Shown here one piece after another: positions 23,403 through 34,958 of a stretch of DNA of 64,000 nt. Position numbers and translations under genes: made by a program. Source of the stretch: Berberis thunbergii (lineage: Eukaryota > Streptophyta > Magnoliopsida > Ranunculales > Berberidaceae); contig QNQO01009149.1 of assembly GCA_003290165.1 (NCBI GenBank), positions 1-64,000 on the forward strand, given 5' to 3'. Under the pieces are notes generated by a model. That model did no database searches. It was not told the origin of the DNA and worked only from the letters and a program-made list of their open reading frames with translations. Position 1 is the stretch's first letter. Each line of letters starts with the position of its first letter.

Positions 23403-24940
23403 CATGGACTGGTCTCCATTCATTTACAAGAAAAATAGAAGGTATTAGATGTTTGGTACATTGTCGTTGTTATACTCATGATGGAAGGTTTGATACTAGC
23501 AGTGTTTGATGAAAATGTCAAAAATGCCAATCGGTGCATGGTAATTGACTAATTGCTATGTTAATTAATTTAGTTGATTGAAGTGAAAAGGTGGAGATTG
23601 CCTAGTCCAGTCCATGGATTATAGAACATTTTGAACCCAAAGGAAGCCAACATGAACAAAGTTGAGGTCCTTGAATAAAAAGTACCTAAACAGATTGAAG
23701 AACAAATAGCTAATAGAGAAAGTAACAAATGCCCTTACGCAGTGGCAAGCAAGGAACAATAAGCTCATATGAGATCAGGGAAATATGAAATTTTTATTAC
23801 GATTGAATTTGGTGCAGAAGTTAGTATTTATTTGGGTATAGCAAGTTCTTTCCTTGCCTTCAACTACATCTTGAAACAACTTGTAAACCTTATTATGACT
23901 TCCCTCATTGGTTGGCTGCAAAGTTTTGCAAGGAATTTAAAAGTAATTAAAATGACCATCCATGAACATTAAAACCACAATGTCATTTCTGAGATTCCTA
24001 ACAAATACGAAGAATGTAAAATTACTATGAACTGCGTGCACCCAACTATTTGACGTGGCGACATTTCACAATTTCAAAAAAATGCTTATTTTCTACATTA
24101 AAACTGTTTTAGGCCTTGTTGATATAATTGAGCTAATAGAGAAATTTTCTTCTTCTTTTACTAAAGCTCCTGAGAGAAGAGATTTTCTCTCATCTCATGA
24201 TTTAGTTTTGATTTTTGGAAATGCAACTATTATCAATGCTCTACCAGAGATGATCTTGATTTCAACCCTATTGAGTCTACTAGCACCACCACAAAACCAA
24301 TGTTTTGCTTCATGTGCTCCAATTGCAGCATCAACTTCACGACATTACATTGGGTTTCCTTCACACCCTCTCAATTCAATTGGTGTTCCGAAACAAAACA
24401 CAATGGAAATCTGAACTCTCGTGAACCAGAATCACCGCGTTTTTTAGAAGACATTGTGTTGAAATGTAAGAGAGAAGGAAAACACAACATTTTCACTATC
24501 ACAAACATTTTTAGAAAACAAATTGAGCAATTAATACCAAATAGTTGAACATTTGAGACCTGAATTTCATTCCACTACACAACAAACACAAACCCAATGA
24601 ACAACAACTCCTCAGAACTCATACCTACTAAATCAAAGTAAAATGAAATATTTTACTGAAATGACAGAACTCGTGAAATATTTTAGAGAACATTGTGATA
24701 ATTAAAGTAAAATGTTCTTACTAAAAACAACATTATGACAATGGGTTCTTCAATTTCTCGCAAAAACTTTAATTACATGACACACATAACACACTACATA
24801 CCCATACGACAGCTACCTTAGAACTAACAATCTTGCTCTAAAAGTTGTAGACAGATTCGACCCACACTATCATTCTCTAGACAACACATCCTATATACTA
24901 CATACTAATAATCAGAAAAAGGGCTTGGAACTATTCCATT
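23403..24940. other. intergenic and duplicated blocks
   Basis: No supportable gene. A truncated TTACGCAGTGG block lies at 23735-23765. 24240-24620 recurs at 27060-27400. 24660-24950 recurs at 36440-36710. Confidence 0.5.
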
Positions 24941-24952
24941 TCGAATCTGGGG

Positions 24953-25039
24953 TCAGCAAAAACAACAAAAAATTTTACGAAGTATTCCAGCTTTGATATG
25001 CCCTCTCTCCGGTGGAATCCTGACTTCTCTATTTTCCAT
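24953..25039 (-). CDS. small basic/cysteine peptide, copy E (28 aa)
   Basis: Minus-strand ORF of 28 codons: MENREVRIPPERGHIKAGIL, then RKIFCCFC and TGA. Nearly identical to copy F at 36713. Beyond the TGA the frame still reads recognisable family sequence (RNGIVPSPFSD), so the stop probably shortened a longer ORF. TATATA (about 25142-25149) lies about 105 bp upstream. The block 24660-25200 is duplicated at 36440-36960, so E and F arose by one of the more recent local duplications. Function unknown. Confidence 0.55.
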   Translation of the reverse strand: MENREVRIPPERGHIKAGILRKIFCCFC

Positions 25040-25636
25040 TTGCGCATGAATCTTTTCTAAACTACCAAATTTCCCGAAACAATGAGAAGAAGAAGAGCGG
25101 AAAATATACACTCTGAATATTATCAAACTTAGTATAGAAAGAATATATAGAACTCAAGGAGGATTCTGTGCTTGACTTATCTGAGTTAAAATTTAATTAC
25201 TAAAACTAGAATTTGCAACATTAGCCATCCTCTGTTTTCCCCTATTGTTTTCACTCTTTGAAAGTGAAGTTTGTCAAGTGTTGATTATATAATGATTCCA
25301 GCTGATGCTGTCTTGATCTAGTCATCCTAAGCGTGTCCGACGTTGATTGTAATGTGATTTTGATTGGAAATTAGTGGAATATGGATTGAAGTGGGCTCAT
25401 GACGTGCTTGTTGGAACAAAATAATTCAAGGGTTGGCAGGTGTAAATGCTATCCACACTATGTCCTAGTCTATTTTATATTTCATTACTCTGTTTAAGAT
25501 TAAGATTGAGATTCTGTGTGTCATTACTCTGTTTTAAAAGTTGACATTCTTCTCTATATATATTTCTTCTTTTGTAATTTCCATTTGAAGGTCTTTTCTT
25601 CTACTCTCAAACAGACATCAATTATATTTGGCAAAT

Positions 25637-25782
25637 CCCAATTCTAGAGAGTCAGGCTAAAGCTAGCAAGGCCTGACTCTCTACCCTCCATCATCTTGGA
25701 GATGATTATAATCCCCCATTTCTAGAATGATGAAGGGTACAGAACGTGCCTGGCGCGCCTAGCCCGGCTCCCTATACTCGTT
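25637..25782. mobile_element. small insertion with 10-bp duplication
   Basis: 146 bp between direct copies of TTTGGCAAAT (25627-25636 and 25783-25792). The left half contains a palindrome (AGAGAGTCAGGC ... GCCTGACTCTCT) and resembles the element at 18631. No clear terminal inverted repeats. A 10-bp duplication would suit a Mutator-type MITE; this is uncertain. Confidence 0.4.
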
Positions 25783-25880
25783 TTTGGCAAATATATCCTT
25801 TTCATCTCGTTCTTGTCTTTAACAAAAAAAACAAAAGACTAATCTCTTGGGAAGATTTGAATTTGACTTTTCGAGACCTA

Positions 25881-27055
25881 TGTTGAAGAAGAATCAAAAG
25901 GTTAAACAAAGCAAACATCTAGAAAGCTGATTGAAGACTAAGATTCTCCATAAATCTCTTTTAATTTATTTTTAGATATTATCGTTGAAATCCAAGCAGC
26001 TCTAGTGAGGTGTTATGTTTTTGAGTTGTGTTAATGTTTGTGAGAATTGTGGGTGTGAACAAAGTGTGTGCCAAGAATTATATTTGCACAATATTTTCCA
26101 ATACTAATATAAATCAAATTTGAGTGATTTTATATTGAGTGTTTTCCCTCAATTTTTAACAATCTGGTATTAGAACACACACTTAAGGACGGTTGGGGAG
26201 GCACTGCTTGTCAAAAAACGTTTGCGTGCAGTTTGAGATTATGAAGCAGACTGGTCTAGGACTAAGTTTACTCGATAACACAAAGTATGTTGCACCTTGT
26301 CAAGATAGGAGATATCGTTGGCACAATTGGTGGGCTTTCAACGCTCAACCATCACAATTATAAGAGTTGGCAGACAAGGATAAAATCATATTTGCAAGGA
26401 CAAGACTTATGGCAGATTGTTGGCAGTGGTGAGACTGCACCACCGCCAAGGAAGAACGTTGTTGAATTCAGGAAGTGAAAAGTTAAAGCTGAAAAGACAC
26501 TTTATGTGTTCAAGACGACGATCGATGATGATATGCTTCAGCACATTGAAGATGTGTTGTGATGCATTTGCATCCTTATTTTCAAAAACACACTCAAAGG
26601 AGCCTGTGATACATTTGCATCCTTATTTGCTGTGATATATTTGCATCCTTATTTGCTGTGATAAGAGCCTGTGATACATTTGCTATGATACACACCCAAA
26701 GGAGCCTGTGATACATGTGCATCCTTATTTTCAAGAACAAATTATACTCGCCAGTTCTTGGAGAATGAATTGATGAACTCTAAACAATGAGGTATGTCTA
26801 TTAGAGAGTATTTTTTAAAAATAAAAAATTTATGTGGTAAAATTTCAGAACTAGAACCTACCTAAAAAATTGATGAAGATAGGATGAAAAGAATAATTAT
26901 CCATAGACTAAAACCTGAATATATCGGGATTATCACGGCGATCCGTGGTTGGCCAACTCAACCCTCTATTGTTGAGTTCGAAAGTATGTTGGCCAATCAA
27001 GAAAGCCTCGCAAGCAAATGACAGGTGTCTCTTTGAAAAATGACAAAGAATGCGT
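25881..27055 (+). mobile_element. 5' fragment of a Ty1/copia element (copia-4)
   Basis: A probable LTR (25881-26161, TGTTGAAG to TTTAACA) is followed by a primer-site variant (ATCTGGTATTAGAAC) and gag. The fragment ends near 27055, where the duplicated block also seen at 24290 resumes. A CTGTGATACATTTGCATCC unit is tandemly repeated at 26600-26740. Confidence 0.65.
26287..27020 (+). pseudogene. copia-4 gag remnant
   Basis: Reads LVKIGDIVGTIGGLSTLNHH, NYKSWQTRIKSYLQGQDLWQ, then broken frames with FLENELMNSK, YFLKIKNLCGKISELEP and RLKPEYIGIITAIRGWPTQP. These are typical of copia gag (DUF4219/UBN2). Several stops, and an internal duplication at 26580-26740. Confidence 0.7.
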
Positions 27056-27059
27056 AGTC

Positions 27060-27450
27060 TTCAATGTTTTGCTTCATGAGCCGGATTGCAACGTCAACTT
27101 CACCTCATTACATTCGGGTTCCTTCACACCCTCTCAATTCAATGGGTCTTTCGAAACAAACACCATGGAAACTTGAATTCTCATTAACCATAACTCTCAT
27201 TTTTAGAAGACATATATACTGGATTGAAATGCAAGAGAAAATAAGAAGGAAAATACAACATTTCATTATAGACAAATTTCATCAAACAAACTGAACAATA
27301 ATGTCAACAACAAAGACAACATTTCAGACCTTCATTCATTCCGCTAGCACAACTAACATAGCACTAATCAATAATAAAAACATGGACTAAAAAACCCATA
27401 AGTACAAATCAACCCAAACAACAAAACAAAGCACTTCTAGTCTTCATGTT
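27060..27450. repeat. duplicated block (copy of 24260-24620 and 20150-20215)
   Basis: Shares ATGTTTTGCTTCATG and CTTCACACCCTCTCAATTC with 24300-24390. Shares the ACAAATCAACCCAAACAACA flank with 20165-20185. No gene. Confidence 0.6.
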
Positions 27451-27455
27451 AGCTC

Positions 27456-27785
27456 TGTTGAGCATTCCAGGTCGCAGGATCAATTACAAACACTAATTTT
27501 ACATTATAATGACAATATTACAACAATATAATACATAAACACATAAATCTCTTACACACACAAATAGCTCATCACTGAGCTTCTACTCACAATGATCCAA
27601 GGCTCTCAAGTCTGAATGTCTCAACTTCAACAATTTTTCCCCTATTTATAGTCTCACAATGGAGGTAGAGAAAGGCTCTAGATAGCCTCAATATTTGGCC
27701 CTCTAAATTTCTCCAACATTCTCCACTTTTCTTCTTCTAGAGAATTCTTAAAACACCAATCAAGTTGGTGTTGCTAATCTCAACA
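27456..27785. mobile_element. solo LTR
   Basis: 330 bp starting TGTTGAG and ending CTCAACA, flanked by the 5-bp duplication AGCTC (27451-27455 and 27786-27790). The paralogue at 20217-20225 has the uninterrupted target. No internal retroelement sequence is present. This is the expected product of recombination between the two LTRs of one element. Confidence 0.75.
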
Positions 27786-27788
27786 AGC

Positions 27789-27905
27789 TCAATATGGAAC
27801 CACTTTCTTGCCAATTCCACAGCAACACCAACAGAACAATTTCCTAAGGATCCCAGCCTTAACTCCTCCACTTCTCGGTGGAATCTTCACTTATCTATTT
27901 GCCAT
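27789..27905 (-). pseudogene. small peptide ORF copy D, early stop
   Basis: Begins MANR, then TAA where the family has GAA (Glu). After the stop the frame stays coherent (VKIPPRSGGVKAGILRKLF, then CWCCCGIGKKVVPY) to a TGA, so one nonsense change is the main lesion. It belongs to the Cys/Trp-rich subfamily with copy C. Its 5' region is also cut: LINE-2 (27980-31860) lies between this ORF and the matching TATA box at 31897. Confidence 0.6.
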
Positions 27906-27984
27906 TTGTGTTTGAACAAAACCCAATTTGCAGAAACAAGAGCAAGAGAAGAAGGAAAGAGTAGTAAAGTACAGAGTGCCCGAG

Positions 27985-28759
27985 GTGCTTACCTCGATAC
28001 CTATTTGGGTTACACTGAAGAAAATTTCTTTATTCCTATGGAATCCAGAGGGTATTCAAAGGATTGCTAGTTTTATTGGAGTGCCTATCATCTGAGGGTG
28101 TGTGTGGAGGTGGATGTAAACAACCAATTACCCAAAGACATCCCTGTGGTTATCAATGGAGATAAGAAAAAAATAGTTGAAGTTGAGTATGCATGGATTC
28201 CTGTTAAATGCAATTCTTGTGCAGTTTTTGGCAATACAAAACATCAGTGTTCAAAGAGCAAAGAAATTAATACTCCGGGCCATATGGTATGGCAAGCTAC
28301 GGGTAAGACCCAACCACTAGAAAGACAAAACTCCGATGGTTGGACGATCGCCAAGGATAGACATACATTCAAGTCGAAGACTCCACCCAGTTTAGAGGGG
28401 AGTCCAGGGCCTATCACAGGAAAAGCAGGGAATGTGACCAGTGTAGAGGCTGCCAATGTGGCAGAGCATAACATAAATGATGACCAGAGTGATGCCATCA
28501 CGCAGAGTCCACAACTATTGTTTCTTATCAACCCAATGCTTGAGCGTAGTGCTAATGTGGAGGCAAGTGAACACACACCGACTCAGGACAAAGAAAACAC
28601 CACAACAGATGAGCAGAGTAGTAACGAGGAACATGAGCAAGATCTTTCTAGTGAAGAGGTTGCAAGCGATTTGTTTTCAAAATCTTGCACTAAAGATTTT
28701 AGTCTCTGCCCTCGAAGATCCTCTAGGGCTAAGAAAGCAAACAAAAAATACAAAGGTTG
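27985..28759 (+). pseudogene. LINE-2 ORF1, 5' truncated
   Basis: Starts inside the DUF4283 domain (RGAYLDTYLGYTEENFFIPM region), then QLPKDIPVVING and VEVEYAWIPVKCNSCAVFGN. The knuckle is CNSCAVFGNTKHQC, with Asn at the position aligned to the His of the 2150 copy. A Ser/Glu-rich linker and a basic end (CPRRSSRAKKANKKYKG) follow. One frame is open from 28098 to 28760. Confidence 0.8.
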
Positions 28760-29400
28760 AATCATATCCTCCTTAACAAAGGAGACATGGATAGGCAACT
28801 CATTACTAAGGGCAAGCTTCATATGATAGGTATCCTTGAAACTAAAGTTGTTGGGACCAAAAAAAGCTCTATCCAGTCAGCAATTATGCGTGACTGGGAG
28901 TGGACTGACAATAGTGACATTACTGATGGTGGTCGAGTCTGGGTGGGGTGGAATCCTGCTCTTGTCACGGTTAACATCAGCTCTAGATCAGCCCAAGCCA
29001 TATCACTAACAGCTAAATGGGACAGTGGATTCACTTGTTTTTTTTTTTTCATATATGGTAGTAGTTCGTACATGGTTAGAAGATAGCTATGGCGAGAGAT
29101 TGCTGGCTTCTCTACAGCTTATCTGTGGGCTCTATTAGGTGACTACAATGCTACTCTGCATACTCAAGAATGGGTTGGCAACTCAGATAGATATGTAGGA
29201 GGAGCAGATGAGTTCCTTCATTGTGTGACCCAAGCAGCGCTCTATGACTGCAGATACCGTGGTAATTATTTCACATGGAGTAACAAGCAAGTGGGGTGTG
29301 ATAGAGTAGTGTCAAAGATTGACAGAGTCCTTGTCAATGGACTGTGGATGCAGGAGCTCCCAATGCAGAGGCTGAATTCATGAACCCAGGTGTGTCTGAT
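28757..29400 (+). pseudogene. LINE-2 ORF2 endonuclease domain
   Basis: Apurinic-type endonuclease/exonuclease/phosphatase fold fragments: MIGILETKV (catalytic Glu region), WVGWNPA, a stop after YGSSSYMVRR at 29086, then ALLGDYNATLH (D-x-N motif) and YFTWSNKQ. SKIDRVLVNGLWM follows, and VSDHAPMVLSL carries the SDH motif. A frame change occurs near 29340-29380. Confidence 0.85.
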
Positions 29401-31244
29401 CATGCTCCTATGGTTCTCTCTTTGTATGATAACAATAATAGGGGTCCAATGCCATTCAAATTCTTTAACTACTGGGTTTATGAGAAAGACTTTACCAAGA
29501 TAGTGGAGGAAGCATGGAGCACACAAGTATATGGTAACCCTATGTTCAAGCTTGTTCAGAAGCTAAAGATTGTGAAGCAAGCACTCACGGCCTGGCGTAA
29601 GAACAGTTTCAATAAAGCTTGTTCAAATGTTGAGCAAGCTAGACAACGTATGTACACGGCTAAGCAGGCTGTTCTACGACCTCCGGTATCTGATATAGCA
29701 GTCCATGCTGAAAAAATTGCAGTAAAAGAATATGCGTGTGCTGCTAGGAATGAAGAGTCTGAGGCTAAGCAGCAATCTAGATCCATGTCATTTGCATTAG
29801 GCGATCAGAACACTGCTTATTTTCATAGTCTTATCAGGGAGCCGAGAGCCCAAAATAGAATAATGAGCATTTTCAAACAGGATGGTACCAAGCTGGAGGA
29901 GCCTGCGGATATTGAACAAGAGTGCTTGCAATACTTTGGGGATATTTTCGCAGGTGACCATGAAACCCAGTATGACTCTAATATTATCAATTCACTGGAG
30001 TTCCAGGGCATTCTCACTAAGGAGATGGGTCAGAATCTCATCAGACAGGTTACCAGGAAGGAAATTGTGGAGACCTTGGCTGCTATCGACTCTAACAAAG
30101 CACCAGGACCTGATGGGTACTCTTCTTTCTTCTTCAAAACTACTTGGAGGATTGTTGGGGATGATTTTGTTCGGGCTATTCTTAACTTCTTCCGAAGTTC
30201 TAAGCTTCTTGGTCAGGTAAATGCCACAGTAGTTGCTTTAGTTCCTAAAGTTACTAACGCTTCCTACTTTAGTGATTACAGACCCATAGCCTACTGCAAT
30301 GTTCTATATAAATGCATAACCAAGTTGTTGACGAATAGACTGCAAGATGATGTTCAAAGGGTAGTCAGTAACTCCCAATCAACCTTTATCAAAGGAAGAC
30401 ACATTCAGGACAATATTATGCTGGCGCATGAGCTCGTCCGTAACTACCACAGGGATCATGGCCCACCTAGATGCGCTGCTAAGATTGATCTAAGGAAGGC
30501 TTATGATATGGTGCGGTAAGAAGCTATATTACTCATCTTCTAGAGAAACTGAAGTTTCCTCCTCAATTTATTATGTGGGTGAAAGAATGCATCTCTACGT
30601 CCAAATTCTCTATTAATCTCAATGGGTCTCCTAGAGGTTACATACATGCTTCACGAGGTCTTCGCCAAGGATGCCCCCTATCCCCTTACTTGTTTGTGAT
30701 GGTCATGGAGATCCTCCATGTGTTACTAAGGAAGAAGGTCCAGGAAGGCCATTACAAGCTCCACTATCATTGCAAGGACCCCATTATCACACACCTTGGG
30801 TTTGCGGACGATCTAATAGCTTTCTTCCATGGAGATGGTAACTCTGCAAAGGCATTAGCTGAAGTATTGCAAGCCTTCAAGGCCCGCACAGGACTGGAGG
30901 TTAATGACAATAAGAGCTCTCTATTTCTAGCTGGTGTTACTAGTGATGAGCGAATGAACATAGGTACTTATCTGCGGTTTCATATTGAAGAGCCCCCTAT
31001 TAAGTACCTTGGATTGCCTATGATATCCTCTACTCTCTCTCACTCCCACTGCTCCCCTCTTCTTGATAGAATTCGGAAAAGAGTTAACTCGTGGAAGAAC
31101 AAATTCCTATCCTATGCTAGGCGTTTGGTCTTGATCAAGTCTGTGCTCGCTAGTATGCATGTGTACTGGACATCCTGCTATGGACTGCCGAAGAAAACAT
31201 TAGGCTGTATTAATGTTATATTGCGCAATTTCTTATGGTGGTGA
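29344..31244 (+). pseudogene. LINE-2 ORF2 reverse transcriptase
   Basis: The long frame 29344-30519 spans the end of the endonuclease and the RT fingers (IDSNKAPGPDGYSSFFFK, RPIAYCNVLYKCITKLL, SQSTFIKGRHIQDNIMLAHE, KIDLRKAYDMV). After a break near 30520 the palm continues at 30573-31244 (SPRGYIHASRGLRQGCPLSP, HLGFADDLIAFFHGD with catalytic FADD, PIKYLGLPMIS). Stops show it is inactive. Confidence 0.9.
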
Positions 31245-31318
31245 GTCTCCTCTGAAAAAAGCGAAAGTTAGTTGGGATTCTATCTGTTATCCTAGCGATC
31301 AGTACAGACTCCTCAACT

Positions 31319-31576
31319 GTGTTCTCTTATATCACGTCTCATAAACCAGTGTCTTGGGAGCTCAGACACACTGTTTGCAAAATACGAACTGAGCTTTCTA
31401 AATTAGATGAGTATTCGTGTCAACATGACTACAGAGAAACGAATAGAGCAGTGGACTTATTAGCAAGCACCTTCCCTAATGCAAAATTTATAGAGTTCAC
31501 GCCTAGCTCCTTTGCTGAAGACCTGAAAAAGATCGTGTATGAAGATAGTGTAGGGAAAATATATCTTAGATTGTAA
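31319..31576 (+). pseudogene. LINE-2 RNase H-like C-terminus
   Basis: Reads WELRHTVCKIRTELSKLDEY, DYRETNRAVDLLASTFPNAK and PSSFAEDLKKIVYEDSVGKI. It matches the ORF2 C-terminus in the copies at 20365, 36128 and 40373. Joined to RT by a deletion. Confidence 0.85.
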
Positions 31577-31870
31577 TATTCTATTTGTTCAATGGTTTGG
31601 GGTCCATTTTTATCCCTGCTCAATTTCATAAAAAAAGGAGACATGGATAAAAAACAAGAGGTCTCTTCTTTGGCCGATGCTAGTTGAAGATTTTTATAGG
31701 CCTAGTAACCATGTTCACTCTCACTAGAATTCTCTTTCTTGTGAGAGTTTGTTTTTTTTTTTTTTTTTAATTTTGTTTTTGCTTTTGTTTCATTTGTATA
31801 AAGGTTTTGGGGTCCTTAAAACCCAGCTCTCTTTCAAAAAAAAAACAAAAAACAAAAAAATACAGAGTGC

Positions 31871-33030
31871 TCTGCATCTCAGCATAGAAACTATACTATA
31901 TAAAGGACTTTTAGGTAGGAGGGATTTTGTTCTTCAAGTGGGGATCAATCAAGATTTGCCCAAACAAGATCTTCCCCCATCACAATCAAAGTATGAAAAC
32001 CTTATATGTTCCCTCTTTGAAAAATGAAGTGTGTCACTTGATACTCTCTTGATTTGGTCATTATATGGCTTTGCTTTCAAGGGTCCACTTCACCACATGG
32101 ATCATGCAAAATTTACTTGACTTTTGATTGATTATGAATCATGATGTTGGAAAAATTAGCAACTACATCCCAACTTGTTTTGAGGTGCTCTCTGTTGTCT
32201 ATTGTTGCTGCTTAATGTTAACCAAAGGTTTTTTTCTTTTATAGTAAGAGAAAACTTGTTCTAATCAAACGAAAATTTTAGGGAGCGAAGCACCCATCCC
32301 TTCGAGATACGTGCCTTTAGAAGGACTCTAATCAAATCATCCAAGCCATTTTAATCTAGTGTTTGTAACTATATTTATATATGTTTTTGGAAACACTCAA
32401 CTTGGGAGAGGCAGGCGAGGTAGACCTGACGAGTATATTAGACCCCGTTTTTAGAAGACATTGTAAATCAGTGGAATAAAAAATATCATGTACCGGTGTC
32501 ATTTCAAAACATCATGAAATAACAAATGTTTTTTGTTACGATTCTAGTTAAGTAATTAGCTTTCCATTCCTTCATAGCTTAGGCTGACCAACAATATCAA
32601 ATGGAATGTGAAACAAATACATAAATTCTCTGAAAATGATGAAGAAATCAGTGAAATGTGATGATATTTGTAAAGTTTATGTCCCTTGTCAGTTGGTAAG
32701 TGAAAATTAATGAAATGTTGGGGGAATTAAAGGGAGAGAAGTCCTTTGCTTTTGGTAAAAGGTACAGCAAAGAACGAAAAAAAAGACTTCATGAAGGAGA
32801 AGTACATATCGGACACAAGTCCTCACTCGCTCATTCCTTACGCGGTGGGGGAGTGACAAGTGACACATTGTACATTATCATGGTACTCGTAGTCATCAAA
32901 TTAAGGTCTAGGATGGTGGTGGCAATTGACAATGTCACGAAAAATGTTGGGGGTCATCGCTATGTAGTTGAAGTGAAAAGGTAGAGATCACCTGATTAAT
33001 TCATGGATAATTGAACACTTTCGACCCATA
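31871..33030. repeat. duplicated non-coding blocks
   Basis: 31871-32370 matches 21820-22380. 32540-32670 matches 18415-18610. 32720-33010 matches 14890-15150, including a TTACGCGGTGG block at 32838. No supportable gene. The frame 32700-32984 reads across such a block and carries a short hydrophobic run. Confidence 0.6.
31897..31904 (-). promoter_or_regulatory. TATA box of copy D, displaced by LINE-2
   Basis: CTATATAAAGG flanked by sequence matching 21820-21860 (TCTGCATCTCAGCATAGAAA). In the paralogue the same box is about 100 bp from the ATG. Here LINE-2 puts it about 4 kb from the ATG of copy D. Confidence 0.55.
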
Positions 33031-33768
33031 GAGCATCTCCAATCATTCCCCTAAAATAGGGGTTCCATTAAAAAAAAAAAAACTTCTCCAATCATCCCTT
33101 TAACCCATCCCCCCATATTAACTTATCCCTCAACTTCTCCCTAAATTTAGGGAGAAATTAACCATCCCTAAATCTCATATATTAATAAAATAATTTCAAT
33201 ATTTAATTTTCTAAATAAAAAATAAAAACAAAAGTATCTAAATAATAGTATACTTAAAAAAAATAATTATTAATACTATTTTAAATAATGATAAATAATT
33301 ATTTAAAAAGTATTTATAGTATTATTAAAAACAAATTAATACTAATTTAAACAAAAGTAATTATTAATTTTAGTTTAAATAATGATAAAAAATTTAATTA
33401 TTAATACTATTTTTTTTAACTCCCAAATTTTTTAATTAGTCAAATTTAAATTAAGTAGAAAATAATAATAATAGTATTATTAAAAAAGTATCTAAATAAT
33501 AGTATAATTGAAAATAATAATATTATATATTTAAGTTGATATTAATATATTATAATAATATAATTGAAACTAATTGATATAATTATATTAAATTGATATT
33601 AATAATAGTATAATTAAAATTAAATTGGTATAGAAAATTTAAAGATATATTAAAATAATGATGACAAAATTAAAATAGGGGATGTGGTTGGAGTGGTGAA
33701 AAAATAGGTAACCCCTAAATTTAGCTTTTGGTTCATCCTCATTTTAACTTTTACCATTAAAGATGCTT
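33031..33768. mobile_element. AT-rich MITE-like element
   Basis: Starts GAGCATCTCCAATCATTCCC and ends AAAGATGCTT, the inverted counterpart. The interior is extremely AT-rich with TAATA runs. The paralogue at 15140-15165 lacks it. GAGCATCTCCA termini are common in plant MITEs. The target duplication is unclear. Confidence 0.6.
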
Positions 33769-33792
33769 TTAAGACAACTAGATGAAGACAAC

Positions 33793-34898
33793 TAAGGGTG
33801 GGCACGGGACGGGATGGGACGAGATATATCCATCCCTATCCCATCCCATTCATACGGGATCGGGACGGGACGGGATGGGAAAAACTCCATCTCAATCTCG
33901 TCCCATCCCAAACGGGTTCGAGACGGGACGGGATCAGCGTGCTAATCTGGAGAATACATTTTGAACATATTATCAACTAGAAGTCTAGTGTCCCCATCAT
34001 GGCAATTGTATGATCAAATTGATAGTTAAGCAATTAGGTTCAATCTGAACATCAAACCATGCTTACATTGATGGTCGAAATAGTTTCAAATTTGCATTTT
34101 ATCACATTTTACAAAGAATAGTCTGGCCAAGTTGTTAATCCTGAAAGTTATAGTGACTTGACAGTGAATGTTGTTTTTGTAATACTAGGAAGCCGATAAG
34201 AAAATGATCTTAGTTAGATAAAATCCATTAGCCGAGTTTGAGCAAATAAGGAGTGATAGTTATCTAAGTAATACTCAAGTAATCAAGTGTATTTGCCCTA
34301 TCTCATATGAACCTTTAATTTTAAGTTTTAACCATTAGTAACAAATCAAGATTTGATTTTTCACTTGAATGGAATGAGCAGAGCAGTCTCCTGATATGGC
34401 TTACTAAAAGCGCATGAAATGAAGTGTCTGATATGCGTTGAATGAATGCTAAGGCACAAAATATTAATGAATAATGTTAATCTAAATTTTATGTATTTTC
34501 AGATGGAATGACTGTGAAAAGGAGGAGAAAATTTGGCTACCTCATAACATGAAAACCGAGGGTAGGGAATCAGCAAAGCCACAACTGAAGCCAGAGCCCC
34601 AACCATGACACTTGCTGCAACATGGACAGGGTGAATAATGGCCCCAGTGTGCACACCATGAACAGAAGTAACAACATACACCATAACAATCTGTAACAAC
34701 ATACACTATGAAATAATTAAATAAAAATATTAATAATTAATATTAATAAATTAGTTGGGACGGGACGGGATTGGCGGGATTGAAAATCTTCATCCCATCC
34801 CATCCCATTCTAGATCGGGACGGGACGGGATCGGGATGAAATTATTCAATCCCATTAAGACCCGAAAAAATCGGGACGGGATCGGATGCCCACCCCTA
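33793..34898. mobile_element. non-autonomous hAT element (hAT-1) carrying a host exon
   Basis: Terminal inverted repeats TAAGGGTGGGCA and TGCCCACCCCTA, flanked by a perfect 8-bp duplication AAGACAAC (33785-33792 and 34899-34906). Beside both termini are reiterated GGGACGGGAT/ATCCCATCCC units, likely subterminal binding sites. No transposase. The interior carries an exon of a FUSC-type gene (34541-34690). Two relatives are in the window (59924 and 61518). Confidence 0.9.
34541..34690 (-). pseudogene. captured exon of a FUSC-type membrane transporter gene
   Basis: A clean 150-bp (50-codon) exon on the minus strand, bounded by intron-like AG (CTGTTACAG) and GT (GTAGCC) dinucleotides. It reads IVMVYVVTSVHGVHTGAIIH, then HVAASVMVGALASVVALLIP and YPRFSCYE. 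This resembles the HPVH...ALASV..LLPYPRLA.YEV region of plant fusaric-acid-resistance-like (FUSC/ArAE) membrane proteins. It is open with no mutation. No other exon of the gene is seen inside the hAT element, so it is a transduplicated fragment. The family assignment is from motif memory and needs a search. Confidence 0.7.
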
Positions 34899-34958
34899 AA
34901 GACAACATCAGCCCTAAGGAGCCCAGCCCAACATGACGAAACTTCAGGTCGTTAATAA

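Larger units (their letters stand above)
27980..31860 (+). mobile_element. L1-type LINE (LINE-2), 5' truncated, internally deleted
   Basis: 3.9 kb flanked by the 10-bp duplication TACAGAGTGC (27970-27979 and 31861-31870) and ending in an A-rich tail. Contains ORF1 (DUF4283, zinc knuckle), endonuclease, RT and a short RNase H piece. The zf-RVT region is deleted near 31245-31320. The empty site is seen at 21808-21820. Confidence 0.9.

Noticed and set aside
24055..24414. 119-codon plus-strand frame
   Set aside because: It crosses the junction between unrelated sequence and the block duplicated at 27060, where the frame is not kept. No domain recognised.
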